Below are positions 43,189 to 51,422 of a DNA stretch of 64,000 nucleotides, one piece after another. Where the stretch lies: assembly GCF_000710345.2 (NCBI RefSeq), contig NZ_JHEL01000015.1:1488001-1552000 (forward strand), read 5' to 3'. Below the pieces are notes generated by a model. It ran no database searches. It was not told the origin of the DNA and worked only from the letters and a program-made list of their open reading frames with translations. Each line of letters starts with the position of its first letter. The stretch's first letter is position 1. The DNA comes from Curtobacterium sp. S6 (GTDB lineage Bacteria; Actinomycetota; Actinomycetes; Actinomycetales; Micrococcaceae). Both the position numbers and the translations under genes were made by a program.

Positions 43189-44756
43189 ACGCCACGCTTA
43201 CCGGAACCTCCCTCATCAACGGCCGGTCGACGCCCGGCGCCGGGGCGACCACCCGAGCCGTCAATCCCGCGACCGAAGAACCCCTGGAGCCCGCGTATTC
43301 GCTCGTCGACGCGGCCCAGCTGGACCAGGCGACCTCGGCCGCCGAAGACGCCTTTCCCAGCTACCGCGCCCTGGCCCCGGCGCAACGTGCCGATTTCCTC
43401 GACGCGATCGCCGCGGGGATCGAGGACGCGAGGGAGGCCATCGTCGATCGGGCCACCTCGGAGACGGGGCTGACCGAGGCGCGGCTCAACGGCGAGGTCT
43501 CCCGGACCGCCGGGCAATTGCGCCTGTTCGGAACCGTCGTGCGCTCCGGCTCGTACCACCGCGCTCGGGTGGACCCGGCCCTTCCGGACCGCACGCCGGC
43601 CCCGCGCGTGGACATCAGGCAGCGCATGATCCCGCTCGGCCCGGTCGCGGTCTTCGGGGCCAGCAACTTCCCCCTCGCGTTCTCGACGGCCGGAGGCGAC
43701 ACGGCCTCGGCGCTTGCCGCGGGCTGCCCCGTGGTCTTCAAGGCCCACAATGCGCATCCGGGAACCGCAGAGCTCGTCGGTCGGGCGATCCTCGACGCCG
43801 CCGAGGCCCACGGGATTCACCCCGGCGTCTTCTCCCTGGTCTACGGCCCCGGAGCCGACATCGGGCAACGCCTGGTCGCCGACCCGGCGATCCACGCCGT
43901 CGGCTTCACCGGCTCGCGGTCCGGGGGCCTGGCCATCGCGAGAACCGCCTTCGAGCGCGAGACACCGATCCCCGTGTACGCCGAGATGAGCTCGATCAAC
44001 CCGGTCTTCGTCTTCCCCGGCGCTCTGGAGGATCCGCGGCCGCTCGCCGAGGCTCTTGTGGGCTCGGTGACCGGTTCCGCCGGGCAGCTGTGCACCGAGC
44101 CGGGTATCGTCTTCGTGCCCGAGGGCTCGGCGGGTGACGACTTCGTCGCTGCCGCCGCCCACGGCATCAACCAGTCGGTCGGACAGACCATGCTGACCCC
44201 CTCGATCGCCCGCTCCTGGCACGAGGGCGTGGATCGCCTGGCCGCCCAGAGCGGCGTGACGGTCGCGGCCCGGGGAACGGATGGCGAGGGCCTCAACGCT
44301 CCCGGCCCGGTGCTCTTCGAAGCCGGCCTGGAGACCTTCCTGGCCAACGGCAACCTTCAGCAGGAGATCTTCGGGGCGACCTCGCTCGTCATCCGGTACC
44401 CCTCCCCGGATCGACTGGCCGAGGCCGCCGCGGGCCTCGAGGGCCAGCTGACCGCGACGATCCACGCAACGCCCTCCGACCACGGCGACGTCGCCTCTCT
44501 CCTGCCGCGCCTCGAGGCTCTGGCCGGGCGAATTCTCTACGGCGGCTGGCCGACGGGCGTCGAGGTCGGTCACGCGATGGTCCACGGCGGACCCTTCCCG
44601 GCGACCAGCGACTCCCGGACCACATCGGTCGGAACGCTCGCGATCGAACGATTCCTCCGCCCCGTCGCCTACCAGTCCTTCCCGCAAGAACTCCTGCCGG
44701 AACCGGTTCGCGACGCCAACCCCTGGAACGCCGCCCAGTCCATCGACGGCCAGTAG
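43185..44756 (+). CDS. 2,5-dioxopentanoate (alpha-ketoglutaric semialdehyde) dehydrogenase
   Basis: NAD(P)-dependent aldehyde dehydrogenase of 523 residues that yields 2-oxoglutarate. The catalytic Cys lies in SAGQLCTEPG, the general base Glu in VYAEMSSINPVF, and the oxyanion Asn in FGASNFPLAFS. The product of KdgD is its expected substrate, as in the pathway that ends in the TCA cycle. Coupled to kdgD by ATGA. Confidence 0.92.
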   Translation: MNATLTGTSLINGRSTPGAGATTRAVNPATEEPLEPAYSLVDAAQLDQATSAAEDAFPSYRALAPAQRADFLDAIAAGIEDAREAIVDRATSETGLTEARLNGEVSRTAGQLRLFGTVVRSGSYHRARVDPALPDRTPAPRVDIRQRMIPLGPVAVFGASNFPLAFSTAGGDTASALAAGCPVVFKAHNAHPGTAELVGRAILDAAEAHGIHPGVFSLVYGPGADIGQRLVADPAIHAVGFTGSRSGGLAIARTAFERETPIPVYAEMSSINPVFVFPGALEDPRPLAEALVGSVTGSAGQLCTEPGIVFVPEGSAGDDFVAAAAHGINQSVGQTMLTPSIARSWHEGVDRLAAQSGVTVAARGTDGEGLNAPGPVLFEAGLETFLANGNLQQEIFGATSLVIRYPSPDRLAEAAAGLEGQLTATIHATPSDHGDVASLLPRLEALAGRILYGGWPTGVEVGHAMVHGGPFPATSDSRTTSVGTLAIERFLRPVAYQSFPQELLPEPVRDANPWNAAQSIDGQ

Positions 44757-44777
44757 CCCGGAGAAAACGAGGAACAC

Positions 44778-46109
44778 ATGCCCACGAACACCCAACCGAC
44801 CATTGCCAAGATCGAGGTCGTGCCGGTCGCCGGTCACGACTCGATGCTGCTCAACCTTTCCGGCGCCCACGCGCCGTTCTTCACCCGGAACATCGTTTTG
44901 CTGACCGACAGCGACGGCCGCGTCGGCCTGGGCGAGGTCCCCGGCGGGGAGCCGATTCGCTCAACCATCGAACAGGCCACCGAGACCCTGATCGGGCAGC
45001 CCGTGTCCCGTTACAAGAGCCTGCTACGCCAGGTCGCACAGCGGTTCGCGGCCCAAGACGTCGCCGGGCGCGGAAATCAGACCTTCGACCAGCGCGTCAC
45101 GATCCACGCCGTCACGGCCCTGGAGTCCGCCCTGCTCGATGTAACCGGACAGCGCCTCGAGGTTCCCGTGGCGGAACTTCTGGGCGACGGCCAGCAGCGC
45201 GAGAGCGTCCCGATGCTCGGGTATCTCTTCTACGTCGGCGACCCCGATCGCACCGACCTCCCCTATCTCCGGGAACCGGAGGCCTCCGGATGGGATCGGA
45301 TCCGTCGCGAGGAAGCCGTGACACCGGACGCCGTCGTCCGCCTGGCCCGGGCCGCCCAGGAGAAATACGGGTTCAAGGACTTCAAGCTCAAAGGCGGGGC
45401 CCTGGCCGGCGAGGACGAGGTCGAGACCATCAAGGCCCTCAGCCGGGAGTTCCCCGACGCCCGCATCACGTTGGATCCCAACGGTGGCTGGTTGCTCGAG
45501 GAGGCGATCCGCTACGGACGCGAGATGGCGGGTCACATCGCCTACGCCGAAGATCCCTGCGGCGCGGAGGGACGCTTCTCGGGGCGAGAGGTCATGGCGG
45601 AATTCCGCCGGGCCACGGGGCTGAAGACCGCGACCAACATGATCGCGACCGACTGGAGGGAAATGGCCCACGCCATCCGCGAGGCCTCCGTGGACATTCC
45701 CCTGGCGGATCCGCACTTCTGGACGATGTCGGGCTCGACCCGCGTCGCGCAGCTCTGCCACGACTTCGGGCTGACGTGGGGATCTCACTCGAATAACCAC
45801 TTCGACATCTCCCTGGCGATGTTCACGCACGTCGGTGCGGCGGCGCCCGGCAACATCACGGCCTTGGACACGCACTGGATTTGGCAGGACGGCCAACACC
45901 TCACCGAAAAGCCGCTGGAGATCCGCGAGGGTCAGATCGAGGTTCCCCGCGAATCCGGCCTGGGCATCACCATCGACCGCGAGCGCCTCGAGGCGGCCCA
46001 TCAGCTGTATCTCGAGCACGGCCTGGGCACCCGGGACGACGCCGCGGCGATGCAGTACCTCGTCCCCGGCTGGACCTTCGACCCCAAATGCCCCGCCCTA
46101 GCTCACTAG
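44778..46109 (+). CDS. gudD: Glucarate dehydratase
   Basis: Enolase-superfamily enzyme of 443 residues that dehydrates D-glucarate to 5-keto-4-deoxyglucarate. The KxK motif DFKLKGG, metal ligands in TLDPNGGW and [10 protein letters not shown] (Asp, Glu), and the catalytic His in [13 protein letters not shown] are present. Its N terminus [30 protein letters not shown] is typical of GudD. It follows the dehydrogenase after 21 bp. Confidence 0.95.
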   Translation: MPTNTQPTIAKIEVVPVAGHDSMLLNLSGAHAPFFTRNIVLLTDSDGRVGLGEVPGGEPIRSTIEQATETLIGQPVSRYKSLLRQVAQRFAAQDVAGRGNQTFDQRVTIHAVTALESALLDVTGQRLEVPVAELLGDGQQRESVPMLGYLFYVGDPDRTDLPYLREPEASGWDRIRREEAVTPDAVVRLARAAQEKYGFKDFKLKGGALAGEDEVETIKALSREFPDARITLDPNGGWLLEEAIRYGREMAGHIAYAEDPCGAEGRFSGREVMAEFRRATGLKTATNMIATDWREMAHAIREASVDIPLADPHFWTMSGSTRVAQLCHDFGLTWGSHSNNHFDISLAMFTHVGAAAPGNITALDTHWIWQDGQHLTEKPLEIREGQIEVPRESGLGITIDRERLEAAHQLYLEHGLGTRDDAAAMQYLVPGWTFDPKCPALAH

Positions 46110-46117
46110 GAGAAACC

Positions 46118-47251
46118 GTGAATACCACCCCCGACTCCATCCGCCACGTCGCGCTCTCGACCGTCCGGCTCCCCCTGGCCGTCCCCATTTCGGACGCCAA
46201 GGTCTTCACGGGCCGGCAGAAGCCCATGACCGAGGTCATTTTCCTTTTCGCGGAGATCACCACGGAACAGGGTCACGAAGGCCTCGGCTTCAGCTACTCC
46301 AAACGAGCCGGCGGCCCGGCGCAGTACGCCCACGCCAAGGAGGTGGCCGAGGGCCTGATCGGTCAGGATCCATCGGACATCGCCAAGATCTACACCCAGT
46401 TGCTGTGGGCGGGGGCTTCCGTAGGGAGATCCGGCGTCGCCACGCAGGCCCTCGCCGCGATCGACGTTGCCCTGCACGACCTCAAGGCCAAGCGCGCCGG
46501 GCTCCCGCTGGCCAAGTTGCTGGGGAGCCACCGCGACTCGGTGCGCACCTATAACACCTCCGGCGGATTCCTGAACGCGTCGATCGAGGAGGTCAAGGAC
46601 AACGCGGCCCGGTCCCTGGAAGCCGGCATCGGCGGGATCAAGATCAAGGTCGGTCTGCCGGATACCGCGGAAGACCTTCGACGCGTCGCCGCGGTGCGCG
46701 AGCACATCGGCCCCGACGTTCCCCTCATGGTGGACGCGAATCAGCAGTGGGATCGCTCGACGGCCCTCCGCATGGGACGCGCCCTGGAGGAATTCGACCT
46801 CACGTGGATCGAGGAGCCCCTGGACGCCTACGACGTCGAAGGTCACGCCCGCCTCACCCGGGCCCTGGATACCCCCATCGCGACCGGCGAGATGCTGGCC
46901 TCCGTCGCGGAACACGAGCGGTTGATCGACGAGCGCGCGTGCGACATCATCCAGCCGGACTGCCCGCGCGTCGGGGGAATCACGCAGTTTACCCGCCTGC
47001 TGACCCTGGCCGACCGCGCCGGATTGGACCTGGCCCCGCACTTCGCGATGGAGATCCACCTTCACCTGGCGGCCACGTATCCGCGGGAACCCTGGGTCGA
47101 GCACTTCGACTGGCTCGATCCGCTGTTCAACGAGACCCTCGAAACCCGTGACGGTCGCATGATCGTGCCGGATCGTCCCGGCCTGGGCGTGACCTTCAGC
47201 GATCAGGCGAGGGCTTGGACCACCGAGTCCGTGGAGTTCGGAATTCGGTAG
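46118..47251 (+). CDS. Galactarate/talarate dehydratase-like enolase-superfamily enzyme
   Basis: Mandelate racemase-group enzyme of 377 residues, GTG start with AGGAGA upstream. KxK is Lys175/Lys177 (GGIKIKVG), metal ligands Asp206, Glu232 and Glu258, and a catalytic His308 in APHFAMEIH. It most resembles L-talarate/galactarate dehydratase, which would feed galactarate into the same KdgD step. Family members vary in specificity, so galactarate is inference. An in-frame ATG far upstream would lie in gudD. Confidence 0.86.
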   Translation: MNTTPDSIRHVALSTVRLPLAVPISDAKVFTGRQKPMTEVIFLFAEITTEQGHEGLGFSYSKRAGGPAQYAHAKEVAEGLIGQDPSDIAKIYTQLLWAGASVGRSGVATQALAAIDVALHDLKAKRAGLPLAKLLGSHRDSVRTYNTSGGFLNASIEEVKDNAARSLEAGIGGIKIKVGLPDTAEDLRRVAAVREHIGPDVPLMVDANQQWDRSTALRMGRALEEFDLTWIEEPLDAYDVEGHARLTRALDTPIATGEMLASVAEHERLIDERACDIIQPDCPRVGGITQFTRLLTLADRAGLDLAPHFAMEIHLHLAATYPREPWVEHFDWLDPLFNETLETRDGRMIVPDRPGLGVTFSDQARAWTTESVEFGIR

Positions 47252-47276
47252 GCCCACGAATCCGATATTTCCTCGA

Positions 47277-47311
47277 CAGCGGGGGTCGCCCATTCGGGGC
47301 GGCCCCCGCTG
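47277..47311 (+). terminator. Hairpin after the aldarate operon
   Basis: A 15-bp stem (47277-47291 with 47297-47311, one G-T pair) and a 5-base loop. No T run. Confidence 0.6.
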
Positions 47312-47344
47312 CGCGCTACCTGGCCGCCCGTCGGTAAGCCGGTG

Positions 47345-47560
47345 ATGACAATGTCATAATTTTTATCAATTTTTTTCGGATTTACGGAGATATTCACGGA
47401 TAGTTCCATGCTGAAACTTTATATTTTTAAACTTTGAGATACCGTGGAGTGACCGATGGCAAGACATCTTTTATGTCTCCCGGCGACTCACAGGCCCCAA
47501 GCCAGGGGACACTGTGCACCCCTCGCGGCTTCGGCAGCTGGCACTCGCCAGGCCCCTTTT
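47345..47560 (+). promoter_or_regulatory. AT-rich promoter region and possible structured leader of the LPMO gene
   Basis: A low-GC stretch (about 47341-47440) contains the dyad ATGAC-AAT-GTCAT (47345-47357) and probably the promoter. After it, AGACAT-5-ATGTCT (47462-47478), an AGGGG/CCCCT pairing and CTGGC-ACTC-GCCAG (47538-47551) followed by GCCCCTTTT lie ahead of the start codon. The last hairpin looks like an attenuator 27 bp before the GTG. No known riboswitch core is recognised. Confidence 0.45.
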
Positions 47561-47586
47561 CGTCTCGTCTCAGAATCAGGAACACA

Positions 47587-48963
47587 GTGAAGAAATCCAC
47601 ACCCTTCTGCGCCGCCACCCTGGCCGGCCTTCTCGCCATCGGCGGATCAGCCGCCGCGAATGCCCACGGGTATATCGGAAATTCGAAATCCGACGTCGTC
47701 GCCCGGGCCGCCATGACGTCCAATACCAACCTCGGGGCGGTGCAATACGAGCCCCAATCCATCGAGGCACCCCAGGGCTTCAGCCTTGACCCGTCGACCG
47801 GTGGTCCGGCGGACGGCAAGCTGGCTTCCGCGGGCACGTCCCTCGCCAAGAACTTGGACGAGCAGTCTCCCGAGCGCTGGCACGAAAATGAGGTCACCGT
47901 CGGCCAAAACCTGAATCTGGGATGGGAGTACACCGCCAAGCACCCGACCTCGAAGTGGCACTACTACATCACCAAGAACGGCTGGGACCAGAACGCCCCG
48001 CTGACCCGCTCGGAGCTTCAGCCCCTCGCGACGGTCAACCACGACGGTTCCCTTCCCACCGACGGCACGGCCCACCAGATGAAACTCCCCGAAGACCACA
48101 CGGGCGACCACGTTATTTACGCGGTATGGGACGTCGCGGACACCTCGAACGCTTTCTACAACACCGTCGATATCCACATCACGGGCGACGCGGAGCCGGA
48201 AGAGCCAGATACCGAGGCCCCCTCGGCACCGGGCAACCTGCGCGCCGATGCCGTCACGTCGAAGGGTGTCGATCTGGCCTGGGAGGCCTCCCAAGACAAC
48301 ATGGACGTCGACCACTACGACATCCAGCGCCGCACCCCTGGCGGAGATTTCGCCAAGGTGGGATCCGTTGCGGGAACCTCCTTCAAGGACAAGGACCTCT
48401 CCGCATCCACCGAATATGAGTACCGAGTGACCGCCGTCGACGCCGCGGGGAATTCCTCCGAGCCGAGTTCGACGAAGGCCACGACCCACGCCGAGGATGC
48501 CAACCCCGGCCCCGATACCGAGGCCCCCGAAGCTCCCAGCCACGTGCATTCGATGGAAACGACGCCTCACGGCGTGGACCTCATGTGGAGCCCGGCCGAT
48601 GACAACATCGGCGTCGACCACTACGAGGTGCAGCGGGCGAACGGTGGAAAGCCCTTCGAAACGGTCGGCACCACGTCAACGACCTCGCTTCTGGATGAAG
48701 GCCTGACCGCCTCGACCAGCTACGACTACCGGGTCATCGCCGTCGACGCCGCCGGACATCGCTCCCCGGCGAGCGAGGTCTTCACCGTCCGCACACACGA
48801 CGAATCTGAGCCCGACCTCAAGACGTGGTCACCCACCGCGGCCTACGCCAAGGGCGACCGCGTGACTCACGACGGATCAACCTATGAGGCCGTGCAGAAC
48901 TACCAGGGCCAGGGCGATCCCACCTGGATCGACTCGCTGTCCTTGTGGAAGAAGATCGGCTAG
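47587..48963 (+). CDS. Secreted lytic polysaccharide monooxygenase (AA10) with two FnIII and CBM5/12 domains
   Basis: Copper enzyme that oxidatively cleaves chitin or cellulose; 458 residues. The GTG start at 47587 (AGGA upstream) gives a 26-residue signal peptide ending ANA, so the mature protein begins with His27, the first ligand of the copper brace. The second is His119 (AKHPTSKW), with Phe190 (AFYN) at the axial site. Linker (about 200-208), FnIII at about 208-298 and 305-395, then a CBM5/12-type chitin-binding domain at about 408-458 (WSPTAAYAKGDRVTHDGSTYEA). Chitin is the likely substrate. Confidence 0.92.
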   Translation: MKKSTPFCAATLAGLLAIGGSAAANAHGYIGNSKSDVVARAAMTSNTNLGAVQYEPQSIEAPQGFSLDPSTGGPADGKLASAGTSLAKNLDEQSPERWHENEVTVGQNLNLGWEYTAKHPTSKWHYYITKNGWDQNAPLTRSELQPLATVNHDGSLPTDGTAHQMKLPEDHTGDHVIYAVWDVADTSNAFYNTVDIHITGDAEPEEPDTEAPSAPGNLRADAVTSKGVDLAWEASQDNMDVDHYDIQRRTPGGDFAKVGSVAGTSFKDKDLSASTEYEYRVTAVDAAGNSSEPSSTKATTHAEDANPGPDTEAPEAPSHVHSMETTPHGVDLMWSPADDNIGVDHYEVQRANGGKPFETVGTTSTTSLLDEGLTASTSYDYRVIAVDAAGHRSPASEVFTVRTHDESEPDLKTWSPTAAYAKGDRVTHDGSTYEAVQNYQGQGDPTWIDSLSLWKKIG

Positions 48964-48970
48964 CTCCCGG

Positions 48971-49024
48971 GTGACCCGCTGCCGCTCGGCGACCCTTCGC
49001 GATCCTCGAGCGGTGGCGGGTCAC
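48971..49024 (+). terminator. Terminator after the LPMO gene
   Basis: Arms 48971-48988 and 49007-49024 pair over 18 bp with two G-T pairs; a smaller stem GCGA/TCGC lies in the loop. Confidence 0.65.
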
Positions 49025-49422
49025 GCGCCGCCGCCGCGCCGAAAAACCCTCAATACATCAAATATTAAAGGTTGGGGATGTTATCCATCACCCGAAAATA
49101 CGTAAATAGCCACTCGTATTTTTACGTCGTGAATTTTTCGTAAACAGCGACGCACCGCACTCGATGGGGGATAACCGTCCACTGGTACTACTTCGGTGCG
49201 CCGCTCGATCGCCACCACAATAGCGGTCAAATGTGTCGATGGCCCATCTGGTTATATGTCCCTTCGGACCGCCGTCCACGCAATGCCCCATACAAAATTG
49301 AGATTAAGCGCCGCACGGGTGATGACCAGATTTTTTTGGGGAATCGTTGACCTCCCATTGCGGGAATTCATAACGTTTTTGTTGTCCGAGGCACACCAAA
49401 ACAACTGATGAAGGAGTCAAGG
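49025..49422. other. AT-rich intergenic region
   Basis: About 400 bp of clearly lower GC than the surroundings, with runs such as T7 near 49331 and ACGTAAAT/ATTTTTACGT (about 49099-49127) as an inverted repeat. I see no convincing gene; short frames on both strands have no recognisable character. A possible promoter for the peptidase is TTGACC (49347-49352), 18 bp, TAACGT (49371-49376). Confidence 0.45.
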
Positions 49423-50079
49423 ATGACCTCGATCAAGAACAAGCTCATTGCAGGTAGCGCCATCGCCTTTGTGGCGACCGGAGCCGTTGCGGGAACGGCT
49501 ACCGCCGCGACCGCCGCTCCCCAGGGCGACGATGTCCAGGTGCAGCAGACCGCCCAGAAGGAACACAAGTTCCAGTACATCAGCCAGGTTCAGGGCCAGG
49601 ATACGCAGTACTACGATTGCGCTCAGGCTTCGATGCTGATGGCCATTCTGCAGAACGGCGGCGATCTGCCGAGCAAGTACACCGACTCGGACCAGGCCGC
49701 GGCGATGTCGCAGCTCCGCGCTGAAGCCGGCGGCGGAACCGGAAACATCCAGAGCAGCGCGATTCCCGGCGTGCTCAGCGACCACGGCGTCGACGGCACC
49801 GAGTACGTCGGCAACAACGCCTCCAACGTGATCGACCAGATCAAGGACGGCAAGCAGGCCATCATCCTGACGCAGACCGGCGTGATCTCCGGAGAGGACG
49901 CCAACCCGGGCTACGGACACTTCGTCTACGTCTCGGACTACGACAAGGACAAGGGCACCTTCACGGTCAACGACCCGCTGCAGAAGTCCAAGAAGTCCTA
50001 CCAGGCCACCAAGGACAACATGGACGCGATCATCAACAACCCGGCCGAGGGAAACACCCCCTGGGCCTACGCGGTCTAA
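49423..50079 (+). CDS. Secreted C39-like (papain-fold) cysteine peptidase
   Basis: Exported protein of 218 residues. A signal peptide covers about residues 1-31 (LIAGSAIAFVATGAVAG, TATAAT). The mature domain is of the peptidase C39-like type: Cys66 in YYDCAQASMLMAIL, His166 in GYGHFVYVSDYD and Asp184 in TVNDPL form a plausible triad, with a Gln near 55 for the oxyanion. The ATG at 49423 has AAGGAG at good distance. The role could be secreted protease, toxin or bacteriocin-related processing; I cannot tell. It lies behind the AT-rich spacer, apart from its neighbours. Confidence 0.78.
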   Translation: MTSIKNKLIAGSAIAFVATGAVAGTATAATAAPQGDDVQVQQTAQKEHKFQYISQVQGQDTQYYDCAQASMLMAILQNGGDLPSKYTDSDQAAAMSQLRAEAGGGTGNIQSSAIPGVLSDHGVDGTEYVGNNASNVIDQIKDGKQAIILTQTGVISGEDANPGYGHFVYVSDYDKDKGTFTVNDPLQKSKKSYQATKDNMDAIINNPAEGNTPWAYAV

Positions 50080-50109
50080 TGATTCGCTGATCCCCTGGAG
50101 TTCACCTCC

Positions 50110-50143
50110 GATGCCGGCGCTCGGTTTCCCGAGCGCCGGCATC
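50110..50143 (+). terminator. Terminator after the C39-like gene
   Basis: A perfect 15-bp stem (50110-50124 with 50129-50143) and loop TTTC. No T run. Confidence 0.75.
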
Positions 50144-50176
50144 GCCGCGTGTCACCGGGCTGACTAGGCTTGAGAC

Positions 50177-51247
50177 ATGTCTGAGCACAATTTCCACGCA
50201 GAGCACAAGGTCTCCGGCGGCAAGCTCGTGGTCGCCGATATCACGACCGACGGCGAGCGCATCACGGATGCCAAGATTTCCGGCGACTTCTTTTTGGAAC
50301 CCGAGGAGGCGTTCTTCGAGCTCGCGCCCGCCCTGGTCGGTTCCTCGGTGACCGACGACGGCACGACCCTGGCCGCGAGGCTCCAGGCGGCCCTTGCGCC
50401 TTTCGGCGAGGAGCTCGACCTCCACGGATTCTCGATCGAGGACGTCGCGCTGGTGGTCCGGCGGGCCGTGACGGACGCCAAGGACTTCGGGGACTTCGAC
50501 TGGTCCATCCTCCGCCCGGGCCCGCTCCCCACGAGCCTGAACGTCGCCCTCGACCAGCTCCTCCTCGACGAGGTCGCCTCCGGCCGCCGCGGGCCGACCG
50601 TGCGCTTCTGGGACTGGGACGACAAGGCCACGGTGATCGGTTCCTTCCAGTCCTATGCCAACGAGCTGAACCCCGAGGGAGTCGCGAAGCACGGCATCGA
50701 CGTCGTCCGGCGCATCTCGGGCGGAGGGGCCATGTTCATGGAGGGCGGCAACTGCGTGACGTACTCGTTGTACGCACCCGAGTCCCTCGTCGCGGGGCTC
50801 AGCTACGAGCAGTCCTACGTTTTCCTCGACCAGTGGGTTCTCCAGGCCCTCGGTCAGCTGGGCGTCAACGCCTGGTACAAGCCGATCAACGACATCACCT
50901 CGACCGGCGGGAAGATCGGCGGGGCCGCGCAGAAGCGTGTCCGCGGGGCGATCCTGCATCACGTGACGATGTCTTACGACATCGACGCCGACAAGATGAC
51001 CGAGGTGCTCCGCATCGGCAAGGCGAAGATCTCCGACAAGGGCATCCGCAGCGCCAAAAAGCGCGTCGACCCGCTGCGTCGCCAGACCGGTGAGAGCCGC
51101 GAGGCGATCATCCGCACCATGGCCGAGACTTTTCAGGCGCGCACCGGCGCGTCCTGGGAGGAGCTGTCCCCCGCGGACCTCGACGCCGGCCGGGCGCTGG
51201 TCGAGGAGAAATTCGGCACGGAAGAGTGGACTCACCGGGTCCCGTGA
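50177..51247 (+). CDS. lplA: Lipoate-protein ligase with N-terminal accessory domain
   Basis: Attaches lipoate to E2 and GcvH proteins; 356 residues. The catalytic domain shows RRISGGGAMFMEGGNCVTYSLY and the Lys in TSTGGKIGGAAQKR. Residues 1-95 (KVSGGKLVVADITTD, ISGDFFLEPEEAFFEL) look like the LplA accessory domain, which sits at the C terminus in E. coli LplA or is a separate LplB protein in archaea. Here the order is reversed. No neighbouring lipoate-dependent complex is present. Confidence 0.88.
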   Translation: MSEHNFHAEHKVSGGKLVVADITTDGERITDAKISGDFFLEPEEAFFELAPALVGSSVTDDGTTLAARLQAALAPFGEELDLHGFSIEDVALVVRRAVTDAKDFGDFDWSILRPGPLPTSLNVALDQLLLDEVASGRRGPTVRFWDWDDKATVIGSFQSYANELNPEGVAKHGIDVVRRISGGGAMFMEGGNCVTYSLYAPESLVAGLSYEQSYVFLDQWVLQALGQLGVNAWYKPINDITSTGGKIGGAAQKRVRGAILHHVTMSYDIDADKMTEVLRIGKAKISDKGIRSAKKRVDPLRRQTGESREAIIRTMAETFQARTGASWEELSPADLDAGRALVEEKFGTEEWTHRVP

Positions 51248-51422
51248 CGAACGGCTCGGGTCGTTGTGGACGACGCCCTTCTCGGTGATTGCCGCGGGCA
51301 AGTTCTCCACAGTCCCGTGAAATTTCGCGGTATGGAGGCCGTGCCTGGGTAGGCTGAGAGGGCACCCCATATTGCGGTGATAGGCCAGACAACAGATCCA
51401 TGATCCACACCAGAGGAACCCG

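Noticed and set aside
42993-44870. A 625-codon open frame on the minus strand
   Set aside because: It is antisense to the aldehyde dehydrogenase gene, and its Gly/Arg/Asp-rich product has no recognisable fold.
47441-47586. A c-di-AMP (ydaO) riboswitch in the LPMO leader
   Set aside because: I looked for the conserved purine-rich core and the pseudoknot partner segments and could not find them; only generic stems are visible.
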